Assembly: GCA_019753125.1 (NCBI GenBank)
Contig: JAIELH010000023.1
Coordinates: 1-64,000, forward strand
DNA length: 64,000 nucleotides
Reading direction: 5' to 3'
DNA from: Gallionellaceae bacterium
GTDB lineage: Bacteria > Pseudomonadota > Gammaproteobacteria > Burkholderiales > Gallionellaceae
Below, piece by piece: positions 16,901 to 23,931 of this stretch (position 1 is its first letter; every line of letters begins with the position of its first letter). The notes beneath the pieces were generated by a model. That model was given only the letters and a program-made list of their open reading frames with translations. It was not told the DNA's origin and searched no databases. The position numbers and the translations under genes were made by a program.

Positions 16901-18518
16901 AACCAAAACCGATATAGGTACCCACCGGCGCAAACCCTGCGCCAGCATTCCATGTTGAGGTGGCCGTTGCGTCTATGTTGCTGCCGAGCGCATACCTGCC
17001 TGCAAGATTGCCGCTCATGCCTTGCAGATCGGTGCCGGTGGTGCTGCCCACCACGCCGAGACTGGTGATGACGGTGTAATTGGTTACAAGGCCGTCGCTG
17101 CCGAGTTTTGTGCTGAAGCCGGATGTGGAAGCCAGGTTCACTGGCGCTTTCACGTTGTATGTGCTGGTGTTGCCTGCGGCAACTGCGCTCTGGCCATATT
17201 CCAGCGCAAGGCTGGCCGTGCCGGAGCCGTTCATGGCCTGGTTGATTTGGATGTTGCGGTAGGCCGAGAGGGTGAGTTTGTTCGCACTCCAGGAAACCGT
17301 GTCGTTCACGAAGATATCGCCGTTGCCAGCGACGGTCCCCGTGCCGCAGGTAGCGCCGATACAAGAGACAGAGCCGATGGCAGTCTGGATGGTGACGGCT
17401 CCGGCACCTAAAGCTGTGGAGAGGGTTGCGCCTGTGATGTCACCTCCTGTCGCGGCAATGGTGAAATCGTAAGGATCAAGCAGCCACATCCCTGCCTTGC
17501 CGTTCGTTGCGGCAGTGGTGATATGTGCAATATCTGCCACTTGAACATGCGCCGCTGAGGTTTCGATAAAGCCACCATTACCGCTGTTGGGTGCCGAGGC
17601 ATCCAGTGTGCCAGTCACATTCACCGCGCCACCCTGCATGTCGGCCAGCACTTTGATTTCACCGCCACCCACGCCTTGCGCGCTGATGGTACCGCCCGCC
17701 TCTACCCGCTGGCTCGCCTTGAACACGATCTTGCCGCCTTGCATCGCCGCGCTGTCGGCGCTGACTGTGCCGCTGTTGCGCACCACGGCGCCGAAAAGCC
17801 CGAGGCTGCCGGAGCTGGCGACCAGTTGCCCGACATTGGTGACGCCACCCGCCGGGGCGATGATATTGACGCGCAAGTTTGGATTGGCGGTGTCAACCAG
17901 TTCGACACTGTGCCCGGCTGCCAAGAGAATTTCACCGTTCGGCGCGGTGATGACGCCGTTATTTTCGACATTCGGCGCGATCAGGTATATCTGCCCCCCA
18001 TTTTGTGCGGTGAGGTTGCCTGCGTTAGTCACCCTCTCCCCCGACCCCTCTCCCGCAAGCGGGAGAGGGGAGGAAAATCTATAACGTCCGGCAAGGAAGT
18101 CGGCGTTGCTGAGGTTAAGCGAGGTAGCAACCAATCCGGCTACGTCGACAGTGGCGCCTTGCCCAAACACAATGCCGTTTGGGTTGACCAGAAACACGCG
18201 TCCGTTGGATTGCAGTGAACCAAGAATATTGGACGGGCTGCTGCTGGTGACACGATTGAGTACGGAGGATGCAGCGGATTGCTGGGCGAAGCGCGTAATT
18301 TCGTTCGCGCCTATCGAGAAGCCTTGCCAGTTGATGATGGCGCCGGGAGTGTTGGTGACAGTAAGCGTGTTGCCGGTGGTGGCGAAGCTGGCCTGGCCGT
18401 TAACGACTGTGGGGCCGACCGGATTGGCTCGCGCAGCCTGCGCCGCAAAAACCAACAGCAGGGCAGCGCATATCGGCCTGATCTGAAATTGATGTTTGTT
18501 AACAGACATTTTTTTCAT
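10983..18518 (-). CDS. Giant TpsA adhesin, filamentous-haemagglutinin type, with GLUG and MBG/YDG repeats
   Basis: The 2511-aa exoprotein has an N-terminal signal peptide (cut near AARANP) and a TPS/haemagglutination domain at about residues 33-250 (NGRVFLVNPNGIVFGQGA). A long Gly/Thr/Ser-rich beta-helical body follows. Nine GLUG motifs lie near residues 575-840 (about 15990-16790) and four near 2115-2225 (about 11830-12170), each with a GGLxGxN...NSY core. MBG/YDG-type domains occur near 905-1040 and 2290-2420 (AKTYDG, VYDGTPT). The C-terminus ends PLPVCK. A palindromic repeat is translated in frame at residues 147-162. The ATG at 18518 is followed closely by the signal sequence. It is the likely surface adhesin for biofilm or host/mineral contact, secreted by the TpsB downstream. 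Confidence 0.92.
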   Translation of the reverse strand: MKKMSVNKHQFQIRPICAALLLVFAAQAARANPVGPTVVNGQASFATTGNTLTVTNTPGAIINWQGFSIGANEITRFAQQSAASSVLNRVTSSSPSNILGSLQSNGRVFLVNPNGIVFGQGATVDVAGLVATSLNLSNADFLAGRYRFSSPLPLAGEGSGERVTNAGNLTAQNGGQIYLIAPNVENNGVITAPNGEILLAAGHSVELVDTANPNLRVNIIAPAGGVTNVGQLVASSGSLGLFGAVVRNSGTVSADSAAMQGGKIVFKASQRVEAGGTISAQGVGGGEIKVLADMQGGAVNVTGTLDASAPNSGNGGFIETSAAHVQVADIAHITTAATNGKAGMWLLDPYDFTIAATGGDITGATLSTALGAGAVTIQTAIGSVSCIGATCGTGTVAGNGDIFVNDTVSWSANKLTLSAYRNIQINQAMNGSGTASLALEYGQSAVAAGNTSTYNVKAPVNLASTSGFSTKLGSDGLVTNYTVITSLGVVGSTTGTDLQGMSGNLAGRYALGSNIDATATSTWNAGAGFAPVGTYIGFGCVGCFTGAFDGLGHTITGLTINRPAQSYVGLFGYTNNATIRNVGLVGGSVNGNVYVGGLAGYNMGAISNSYSTATVNMVGAGAGEGGGLAGDNTGTITNSYSTGAVTGVASTVGGLVGSNFGTITNSYNTGNVSGSNTVGGLVGYNWTTTTITNSYNTGAVSGSADTVGGLVAYNRSGPITNSYNTGAVSGTFNVAGLVGYLTAGAITNSYNTGSVTGSSNYVGGLTGYNGDIITNSYSTGAVTGATSSNYVGGLVAYNGWTITNSYSSGAVVSGGTGVGGLAGFNNGTITNSYWDTQTSVQATSAGGTSLTTAQMKTMASFAGWSIANTGGSNAVWRIYEGHTYPLLRSFLTPLTLTSAPDVAVTYNGAAQSGGAFTLIPNVLGAAATGTNAGFYNGYYSIQQGYNITGGNLTIAPLPVTLAGNKVYDGTPTFSTTQLGISNIVSGDVVSLSAGTANTADKNVGINKPFVSLSGLALTGASAGNYTVTGVSGAGTITQLPSVAYTGASGNWSNAANWAGGAIPDYANVAAVTIPSGVTVTYDSGVSGTTMLNTLASSGSLAMAAGALTLNAASSTSALSMAGGTLTSPAGLTVNDYTQTGGALNIGGTTLLKSSGSMAVNGAIASNMGGTLTLQAVNNISLGTGGSITGTVAPLNVVLNSDSTGVGGGNIQITSSIATNGGNVIFAGGINGAGVAAGASTASSAVATGVYLSGASVNAGGGNITMRGTGMAGTSFGADGIYITGNSVVQTSGAGAITLSGTGGAGGVGSSFNSGVRFGTGAQLSSVNGAIMLTGQGGAGNNGSNYGVYAHNGATITSTGSGTITLNGTGASTGTGNAGVRVSASAGATKIMTAGGALTVTATGGVTSDGLDIVAGALVQSGTGLLTLSGTGGTGAASYYGTWISGAGTQVTSGGGMNISGISNSTGANNHGVSIDTGAKATTTAGAMTITGTSGIGGTSDAVLLSGTPVGGVVNAAAGLNITGWGDVVLNAGSVINAGTGNVSIWGTKNILFAANSSLAPLAGAVVNVSLSSGSNGGNYGGIYLDTGSSINSNGGNISMGGGYRGYALGNGTVTGGITFNSGIYVLGNITAGAGNVTMRGEGANNNFADGITFAGGTLSSNGIVNIDGIAHGYSTGTVNPNLFAAGVDFLNAGTRLTTQTGMVTVTGLNTAPNADPAYYRADGIMVETGAIVETTGAGTLTFNGTANSYNTSWGLGVLGGIIQSTAASGGAITLNGTNASIYADGGVVILGGSVLSNGGEIRMTGAGLGGSVGIVSGSTIGGASSGDILIKANNTGTIDLNSASSINAGNSTLTIQAAGGTVTDHNLSTNSITAGALRLLGTGVFNLGSVNNNVGALAANVTGSITYADTNGFSIGSVTSFDGAAVTTTAGILTNNGNFTAVANNSVTPGNIILNANSAINTGTGALSLTATGGSLNINGNISAGSFTLNGGTWNQVSATLPGFTVNDFRLMSGTFIRALGGNGSIATPYLLTDIYGVQGMGSALTSSFALANNINASGTVNWNAGAGFAPVGNAITQFTGTFDGQNHTISSLTINRPATSDVGLFGVVGPVGSVSNVGLVASTVTGSNTVGGLAGYNYGAITNTYTSGSTVSGSGNVGGLAGQNSGAITNTYASGGIVNGASTVGGLAGANWNRINTSYSTNAVAAGGGGLIGWDEMGYINNSYWDIQTSGRATSSGKEKGLTTAQMMTMANFNSATPANGNVNPGWSIANTGGAGKVWRIYEGQAYPLLASFLTPLTVTASAATKTYDGLAYSGGSGVAYSAASPVLSGTLAYGGTSQGAINTGGYAIIASGFYSNQQGYDISYVNGTLTINPAPLTVTANALSKTVGSADPPLTYITAGLKANDTASTTLSGALARLAGEAAGLYPINQSTLALLGANYTMSYVPADFGIVAAAPVTTVLAPAVNTLVNSIIVALPADPKKGALAVPVADAISLLTTQIAAVPLPVCK
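18031..18070. repeat. REP-type palindrome inside the adhesin gene
   Basis: CCCCTCTCCCGC at 18045-18056, loop AA, and the exact complement at 18059-18070 form a 12-bp perfect stem. It is preceded by CACCCTCTCCCCCGA. The minus strand reads it in frame as SPLPLAGEGSGERV. A close copy is intergenic at 20633-20674. Confidence 0.85.
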
Positions 18519-18603
18519 GGCTGGCTCTCTTTGCCTAAAGATAGCTGGCTGAATTTAATCAAAAGTATGGCACACTATCACCTTGAAGATGAGAAACATA
18601 TAT

Positions 18604-18655
18604 GCCGAAATATCTAGATACTTCGGCCTAGATACTTCGGCCTAGATACTTCAGC
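18604..18655. repeat. Palindrome plus triplicated 14-bp unit upstream of the adhesin gene
   Basis: An imperfect 24-bp palindrome (GCCGAAATATCT followed by its near complement) occupies 18604-18627. The 14-bp unit CTAGATACTTCGGC occurs at 18614-18627 and 18628-18641, and with one change at 18642-18655. The same palindrome, perfect, recurs at 29079-29102. It lies about 90 bp upstream of the adhesin start. Confidence 0.8.
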
Positions 18656-18737
18656 CTATTGACCCGGCACAACGTGCAATTCCCCGCAGCAGGATGCCTG
18701 CAATGAAACAGATGATGAGCAGGACGAGGTTGTTCAT
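18651..18737 (-). pseudogene. Possible N-terminal remnant of an AEC-family transporter
   Basis: A 28-codon minus-strand frame starts MNNLVLLIICFIAGILLR, which resembles the first helix of AEC (auxin efflux carrier) family permeases. It runs into a stop inside the 14-bp repeat block. AGGAGA precedes the ATG but is almost adjacent to it. It lies 22 bp after thrC. It could instead be a small membrane peptide; I favour a gene remnant. Confidence 0.35.
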
Positions 18738-18758
18738 TCTCCTGCCGAGCCAGCCGGA

Positions 18759-20192
18759 TCAGTTTGGCACGTGCGCCGCGATATACGCCTTCAGCTTTGC
18801 GACGTCCGCATCCATCACCTCGCAACGCTGCGGCAGGCTCTCGATGCCTTCCAGCCTGGCGGGGCGCTCCGGTTCGCGGCCCAGCGCCTCGCGGATCGTC
18901 TCGGCGAACTTGGCCGGTAATGCGGTTTCGAGGCAGATCAGCGGCAGGCTGGGGCGGCGCTGCTCCAATCCGACCTTGAGCCCGTCGGCGGTATGGGTAT
19001 CGACCATCACGCCGTATTCTTCCCACAGTTCGTGGATCGTCTTGAGGCGATCCTGATGCGAACTCTTGCCGGATGCGAAATCGAACTTCGGCAGCGCGTA
19101 CCAGTAATCGGTGTTCTTGATGTCGAACGAACCGCCCGCATCCACCTTGCTCCAGAACTCGCGCACCTTCGCGCCGTCGCGCCCGACCAGATCGAACACG
19201 AAACGCTCGAAATTCGACGCCTTGGAGATGTCCATCGACGGGCTGCTGGTCTCGTAGGTATGTCTGGTGTCGCGCGGGCGGTACACGCCGGTGCGGAAGA
19301 ACTCGTCGAGCACGTCGTTCTCGTTGGTCGCGAGGATCAATTGGCCGACCGGCAACCCCATCTGACGCGCGATGTGGCCGGCGCAGATGTTGCCGAAGTT
19401 GCCGGACGGCACCGAAAACGCGACCCGCTCGTCGTTCGATTGCGTCGCCGCGAAATAGCCCTTGAAGTAGTACACCACCTGCGCCGACACGCGCGCCCAG
19501 TTGATCGAATTGACCGTGCCGATCTTGTATTGCGCCTTGAACGCATGGTCGTTCGACACCGCCTTCACCATGTCCTGCGCATCGTCGAACATGCCGTCGA
19601 TCGCGATGTTGAAGATGTTCGGGTCTTGCAGCGAATACATCTGCGCGCGCTGGAACGCGCTCATCTTGCCATCCGGCGACAGCATGAACACGCGGATGCC
19701 CTTCTTGCCGCGCATCGCATACTCGGCGGCGGAGCCGGTGTCGCCGGAGGTCGCGCCGAGGATGTTCAGTTCCGCGTGCTGCCTGCCCAGCGCGTACTCG
19801 AACAGGTTGCCGAGCAACTGCATCGCCATGTCCTTGAATGCGAGCGTCGGGCCGTTGGACAGTTCCAGGATATGCACGCCCGGCTCCAGCGTGCGCAGCG
19901 GCGTGATCTGGCTCGCATCGCTATCGGCACGACCGTTGCTGTACACCGCAGCGGTATAGGTCTTGCCGATGATGGCCTTGAGGTCGTCCGCCGGAATGTC
20001 GGTGATGAACTTCGACAGCACCGCAAAGGCGAGGTCGGCATACGACAGCTTGCGCCACGCATCCAGCTCGGCGCGCGTGACCTGCGGATAGGCCTCCGGC
20101 AGATACAGCCCGCCGTCGGGCGCCAAGCCGCCCAGCAGGATTTCGGTGAAGGTCTTCGCGGGCGCGTTGCCGCGGGTGGAGATGTATTTCAT
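18759..20192 (-). CDS. thrC: Threonine synthase
   Basis: This PLP enzyme converts O-phosphohomoserine to threonine, the last step of threonine synthesis. The 477-aa protein starts MKYISTRG, with the PLP lysine in PTLAFKDMAMQ. The loop GATSGDTGSAAEYAMRG binds the PLP phosphate, and SGNFGNICAG is conserved in the longer (class with N-terminal extension) ThrC family. I chose the ATG at 20192 because GAGGTAA sits just upstream. The longer frame to 20279 would read through an inverted repeat (20213-20287). It lies with hom and alaA on the minus strand, though a cupin gene and repeats separate it from hom. Confidence 0.95.
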   Translation of the reverse strand: MKYISTRGNAPAKTFTEILLGGLAPDGGLYLPEAYPQVTRAELDAWRKLSYADLAFAVLSKFITDIPADDLKAIIGKTYTAAVYSNGRADSDASQITPLRTLEPGVHILELSNGPTLAFKDMAMQLLGNLFEYALGRQHAELNILGATSGDTGSAAEYAMRGKKGIRVFMLSPDGKMSAFQRAQMYSLQDPNIFNIAIDGMFDDAQDMVKAVSNDHAFKAQYKIGTVNSINWARVSAQVVYYFKGYFAATQSNDERVAFSVPSGNFGNICAGHIARQMGLPVGQLILATNENDVLDEFFRTGVYRPRDTRHTYETSSPSMDISKASNFERFVFDLVGRDGAKVREFWSKVDAGGSFDIKNTDYWYALPKFDFASGKSSHQDRLKTIHELWEEYGVMVDTHTADGLKVGLEQRRPSLPLICLETALPAKFAETIREALGREPERPARLEGIESLPQRCEVMDADVAKLKAYIAAHVPN

Positions 20193-20212
20193 TCGTGTTA
20201 CCTCAACATCAG

Positions 20213-20287
20213 GTAGGTTGGGTGGAGCGCAGCGATACCCAACATTGAAAACCGTTTGATGGGTATCGCTGCGCTCCACCCATCCTA
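20213..20287. repeat. Long inverted repeat, copy 1
   Basis: GTAGGTTGGGTGGAGCGCAG at the left end and its near complement ending CCACCCATCCTAC at the right form about 28-bp arms round a 14-bp spacer. An almost identical element lies at 26253-26332. This is a dispersed intergenic palindrome and could form a stable RNA hairpin between the cupin gene and thrC. Confidence 0.85.
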
Positions 20288-20294
20288 CATAAAA

Positions 20295-20630
20295 TTAAAT
20301 CTCTTCAACCAGAAACAGCAAAACAGTCGGCGTAACCGAGCGCCCTTTATGTCGGCTCGCCGAACCCGCTGAAATATTGATCTCGGACCCTTCCGGGTAA
20401 CGCACCAAACGACCGTAAAAATCGATTTCCAGTTCGCCCAGAACTACAAAACCAACATGCTCTTTCTCGCACCAATTCGGATCTTTGAAATCAGAAGAAA
20501 ATTCCTGCAAGCGAAGATTTTTATTGCCGCTTTGTAAGTATTTAACTCTAGTTCCACCTTCCCAATTAGGCCATTCCGAAGAATCAAACGAGCCTTTGTG
20601 TTGTTCCCACAACTCTCTGTATTGTTCCAT
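20295..20630 (-). CDS. Small cupin-like protein
   Basis: The 111-aa protein lacks a signal peptide. Its second half has a cupin-type beta-barrel pattern: EHVGFVVLGELEIDFYG, then YPEGSEINISAG, then VLLFLVEE. Cupins of this size may bind a metal or small ligand. Here only isolated His residues (EHVGF, SRHKG) are available as ligands, so catalytic function is uncertain. It stands between hom and thrC, with palindromic repeats on both sides, and is probably an insertion into the threonine cluster rather than a pathway member. Confidence 0.6.
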   Translation of the reverse strand: MEQYRELWEQHKGSFDSSEWPNWEGGTRVKYLQSGNKNLRLQEFSSDFKDPNWCEKEHVGFVVLGELEIDFYGRLVRYPEGSEINISAGSASRHKGRSVTPTVLLFLVEEI

Positions 20631-20632
20631 TT

Positions 20633-20674
20633 CACCCTCTCCTCCAGCCCCTCTCCCGCGAGCGGGCGAGGGGA
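20633..20674. repeat. REP-type palindrome after hom
   Basis: CACCCTCTCCTCCAGCCCC leads into CTCTCCCGC, a short loop, and GCGGGCGAGGGG. It matches the palindrome translated inside the adhesin gene at 18031-18070 apart from a few substitutions. Confidence 0.8.
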
Positions 20675-20679
20675 GTTTG

Positions 20680-21993
20680 TTACTTACCCAACTCTTCCAT
20701 CCGCAGTTTGGTCACTTTGCCCGCCACGACACCCAGCGCCTCGATCTTCGCAATCGCCGCGTTGATGCGCTTCTCGCGCGTCTGGTGCGTCAGCAGGATC
20801 AAGTCGGTCTGGTCTTCGCCTTCGCCCGGCTCTTTCTGGATCACGGCGTCGATCGAAATCTGTTCGTCGGCGAGGATGCGCGTGATGTCGGCCAGCACGC
20901 CCGGCTTGTCCTGCACACGCAGGCGCAGGTAATAACTGGTTGTGACTTCGTCCATCGGCAGGATCGGCAGGTCGGACAACTGGTCCGGCTGGAACGCCAG
21001 ATGCGGCACGCGGTGTTCCGGGTCGGCGGTGTGCATGCGCGTCACATCGACCAGATCGGCGATCACCGCGCTGGCGGTCGGCTCCGCGCCGGCGCCCTTG
21101 CCGTAATACAGCGACGAACCGACCGCATCGCCCTGCACCAGCACCGCGTTCATCGCGCCTTCGACATTCGCGATCAGGCGCTTGGCCGGGATCAGCGTCG
21201 GATGCACGCGCAGTTCCACGCCTTCGGCAGTGCGCCTGGTGATGCCGAGCAGCTTGATGCGGTAGCCGAGCTGTTCGGCATACTTGATGTCGGTCGCATC
21301 CAGCTTGCTGATGCCTTCGATGTACGCCTTGTCGAACTGCATCGGGATGCCGAATGCCAAGGCGGAAAGAATCGTGATCTTGTGCGCGGCGTCCACACCT
21401 TCGATGTCGAAGGTCGGGTCGGCCTCGGCGTAGCCCAGACGCTGCGCCTCTTTCAGCACGGCGTCGAAGCTCAAGCCCTTGTCGCGCATCTCGGACAGAA
21501 TGAAATTTGTCGTGCCATTGATGATCCCGGCGATCCACTGGATGCGGTTCGCAGTCAGGCCTTCGCGCAGCGCCTTGATGATCGGAATGCCGCCCGCGAC
21601 CGCCGCCTCGAACGCGACCATCACGCCTTTGTCCTGCGCCGCCTTGAAAATCTCGTTGCCGTGCGTCGCGAGTAAAGCCTTGTTCGCGGTGACCACGTGC
21701 TTGCCGTTCGCGATCGCTTTCAGCACCAGCTCTTTCGCAACACCGTAGCCGCCGATCAGCTCGATGACGATGTCCACTTCCGGGTCAGCGACGACCGAGA
21801 ATGCATCGTCGGTCACGCGACAGGCGCCGCCGGTAACTTGCCGCGCCAGCTCCAGATTCTTGTCTGCGACGACCGTGATGCGGATCGGCCGCCCGGCACG
21901 GCGCGCGATTTCCTCCGCGTTGCGCCGCAGCACCGTGAAAGTGCCGCCGCCTACCGTACCGATGCCGAGAAGCCCTACGTTGATTGGTTTCAT
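20680..21993 (-). CDS. hom: Homoserine dehydrogenase
   Basis: It reduces aspartate semialdehyde to homoserine, the branch to threonine and methionine. The 437-aa protein shows the Rossmann motif GLLGIGTVGGGTFTVL at residues 8-23. The catalytic domain includes AGIINGTTNFILSEM and GYAEADPTFDIEGVDAAHK. A C-terminal ACT domain (about 355-430: YYLRLRVQDKPGVLADIT) is expected to bind threonine for feedback control. It starts 80 bp after alaA on the same strand. Confidence 0.96.
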   Translation of the reverse strand: MKPINVGLLGIGTVGGGTFTVLRRNAEEIARRAGRPIRITVVADKNLELARQVTGGACRVTDDAFSVVADPEVDIVIELIGGYGVAKELVLKAIANGKHVVTANKALLATHGNEIFKAAQDKGVMVAFEAAVAGGIPIIKALREGLTANRIQWIAGIINGTTNFILSEMRDKGLSFDAVLKEAQRLGYAEADPTFDIEGVDAAHKITILSALAFGIPMQFDKAYIEGISKLDATDIKYAEQLGYRIKLLGITRRTAEGVELRVHPTLIPAKRLIANVEGAMNAVLVQGDAVGSSLYYGKGAGAEPTASAVIADLVDVTRMHTADPEHRVPHLAFQPDQLSDLPILPMDEVTTSYYLRLRVQDKPGVLADITRILADEQISIDAVIQKEPGEGEDQTDLILLTHQTREKRINAAIAKIEALGVVAGKVTKLRMEELGK

Positions 21994-22004
21994 AAAATCA
22001 GTTC

Positions 22005-22083
22005 CTAGTCGTTAGTCGCTAGTCACTAGTTGGAAGCGCGCCGTTTTTTTAACTAACGGCTAACGTCTAACGACTAGCGACTA
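22005..22083. repeat. Inverted repeats of the CTAGTCGTTAG type between hom and alaA
   Basis: CTAGTCGTTAG near 22009 is complemented by CTAACGACTAG near 22066. Further TAGTCGCTAG/CTAGCGACTA copies flank them. The right arm includes the last codons and TAG stop of alaA, so the final residues of AlaA are encoded by the repeat. Confidence 0.6.
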
Positions 22084-23312
22084 CATTCTGTCCCGTACTT
22101 CTTGCGGTAGCCTTCCAGAAAACGCGCGATGCGCCCGATCGCTTCGGTCAGGTCATCCATATTCGGCAGGAACACCACACGGATGTGGTCGGGATGTATC
22201 CAGTTAAAGCCGCTGCCCTGCACCACCAGCACCTTCTCGGTTTCCAGCAGCTCAAGAATGAACTTCTGGTCGTCTTTGATCGGGTAGATTTTCGGGTCGA
22301 AACGCGGAAATAAATACAGCGCAGCCTTGGGCTTGACGCAGGTCACGCCGGGAATCGCGGTCAGCAGTTTGTAAGCCAGATCGCGCTGCTTGCACAGCCG
22401 CCCGCCTGGCGCAATCAGGTCGTTGATGCTCTGGTAGCCGCCCAGCGCGGTCTGGATCGCAAATTGTCCGGGCACGTTGGAGCACAGGCGCATCGAAGCC
22501 AGTATCGTCAGGCCGTTGATGTAATCCTGCGCATGTTTCTTCTCGCCCGACACCACCATCCAGCCGGCGCGATAACCGCAAGCGCGGTAATTCTTCGACA
22601 GGCCGTTCATCGTGATGAACAGCACATCGTCGGCCAGCGAGGCAATCGAGGTGTGCGTCGCGCCGTCGTACAGCATCTTGTCGTAGATCTCGTCGGCAAA
22701 GATGATCAGTTCATGTTCGCGCGCGATCTGGATGATCTCTTTCAGGATGTCATCGGAATACAGCGCACCGGTCGGATTGTTCGGGTTGATCACGACGATC
22801 GCGCGCGTGTTCGGCGTGATCTTGCGGCGCATATCGGCCAGGTCAGGCATCCACTCGTTCTGCTCGTCGCAGATGTAATGGCGCGGTGTGCCGCCCGCCA
22901 GCGTAACGGCAGCCGTCCACAATGGATAGTCCGGCGCAGGAACCAGCACCTCGTCGCCGGTGTTGAGCAGCCCCTGCATCACCATCACGATCAGTTCCGA
23001 CGCGCCGTTGCCGATGTAGATATCCTCCAGCCCGACCCCGGCGATCTTCTTCGACTGGCAGTAATGCATGATCGCCTTGCGCGCCGCGAACATGCCCTTC
23101 GAATCCGAATAGCCGGACGAATTCGGCATGTTGCGGATCACGTCCTGCTGGATCTCTTCCGGCGCCTCGAAACCGAACGGCGCAAGGTTGCCGATGTTCA
23201 GCTTGATGATGCGCTGGCCTTCCTCCTCCATCTGCTTGGCGCGCTCCATAACCGGCCCGCGGATGTCGTAGCACACGTTGGAAAGCTTGGTCGATTTCAG
23301 GATCGGTTTCAC
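22074..23312 (-). CDS. alaA: Alanine/aspartate-type aminotransferase (AlaA-like)
   Basis: This fold-type I PLP aminotransferase probably makes alanine from pyruvate and glutamate. The 412-aa protein has the early IKLNIGNLAPFGFEAPEEI segment typical of AlaA and the PLP-binding NPNNPTGALYSDDIL. The Schiff-base lysine lies in NGLSKNYRACGYRAGW. FVLPN (seen as VVFLPNMDDL) closes the active site near the C-terminus. It heads the alaA-hom-thrC group often seen in betaproteobacteria. Paralogous aspartate aminotransferases have similar motifs, so substrate is inferred from overall resemblance. Confidence 0.85.
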   Translation of the reverse strand: MKPILKSTKLSNVCYDIRGPVMERAKQMEEEGQRIIKLNIGNLAPFGFEAPEEIQQDVIRNMPNSSGYSDSKGMFAARKAIMHYCQSKKIAGVGLEDIYIGNGASELIVMVMQGLLNTGDEVLVPAPDYPLWTAAVTLAGGTPRHYICDEQNEWMPDLADMRRKITPNTRAIVVINPNNPTGALYSDDILKEIIQIAREHELIIFADEIYDKMLYDGATHTSIASLADDVLFITMNGLSKNYRACGYRAGWMVVSGEKKHAQDYINGLTILASMRLCSNVPGQFAIQTALGGYQSINDLIAPGGRLCKQRDLAYKLLTAIPGVTCVKPKAALYLFPRFDPKIYPIKDDQKFILELLETEKVLVVQGSGFNWIHPDHIRVVFLPNMDDLTEAIGRIARFLEGYRKKYGTECSR

Positions 23313-23456
23313 GATTTCTCACACTCAAATTGGTTCGGGTCAACGTGCAGTCACACGATGGTAGAATCATGCCATGCACGCAATCACCGCAAGGGGCGCG
23401 ATTTTACCTGCGCCGCCCCCATACGGCAAACCCGATACCACCAACGGAGACAAGAT

Positions 23457-23825
23457 TTGAAACTACACCTGTCCAAGCTGGGCGACACCAAACTATTCAC
23501 CGCCTATGGCGCAGACCATGTCGCCGTCAACGGCGAACGCTTCGAGCGCAGCGTCGCGGTGCAGGCGGAAGAAGTGCGCAGCGATTGGGCTGCTGCCAGT
23601 TTCGACGCGCTGGATGAAACCCACTTCACCTGTTTTCTGGCGTCCAGGCCGGACGTATTGTTGCTCGGCACCGGCGCGCAGCAACGCTTCGCCCATCCGC
23701 GCCTGTACCGTGCATTGACCGATGCGGGCATCGGCGTAGAGTGCATGACCACCCCGGCAGCCTGCCGCACCTACAACATCCTGGTGGCGGAGGGACGCAA
23801 GGTGGTAGCGGCGATTTTGTTGTAG
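23457..23825 (+). CDS. Mth938-like (DUF498/Xcc1710-like) domain protein
   Basis: The 122-aa protein matches the small Mth938/Xcc1710 family of unknown function: DVLLLGTGAQQRFAHPRLYRAL and GIGVECMTTPAACRTYNIL. Members are about this length. It starts with TTG at 23457, chosen because GGAG lies 7-8 bases upstream and the product then begins KLHLSKLGD. It is transcribed divergently from alaA, so the 144-bp gap 23313-23456 should contain both promoters. Members of this family often sit near respiratory-complex or secretion genes; nothing here fixes a role. Confidence 0.85.
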   Translation: MKLHLSKLGDTKLFTAYGADHVAVNGERFERSVAVQAEEVRSDWAAASFDALDETHFTCFLASRPDVLLLGTGAQQRFAHPRLYRALTDAGIGVECMTTPAACRTYNILVAEGRKVVAAILL

Positions 23826-23836
23826 CACTCTCAATA

Positions 23837-23909
23837 ACCGTTCGTCCCGAGTACCGCGCATAGCGCGGTGTATCGAGGGAAGTAGCCCGCATAGCGGGCG
23901 TATCGAAGG
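23837..23909 (+). repeat. Palindromic repeat, left of the GIY-YIG gene (double hairpin)
   Basis: The element reads ACCGTTCGTCCCGAGTA, then stem CCGCGC-ATA-GCGCGG (23854-23868), then GTATCGAGGG. A second stem follows, GCCCGC-ATA-GCGGGC (23885-23899), then GTATCGAAGG. An inverted copy with a third stem sequence lies at 24264-24303. Confidence 0.85.
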
Positions 23910-23931
23910 ATGACAACAGGAGGAACAAAAT

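Noticed and set aside
18993-20216. 407-codon plus-strand frame opposite thrC
   Set aside because: Antisense to a well-recognised threonine synthase and rich in His/Arg/Val without domain pattern.
23374-23460. 28-codon frame just before the Mth938-like gene, ending in a TTGA overlap with its start
   Set aside because: No ribosome site and no similarity seen. It could be a leader peptide but the evidence is too thin to call it.
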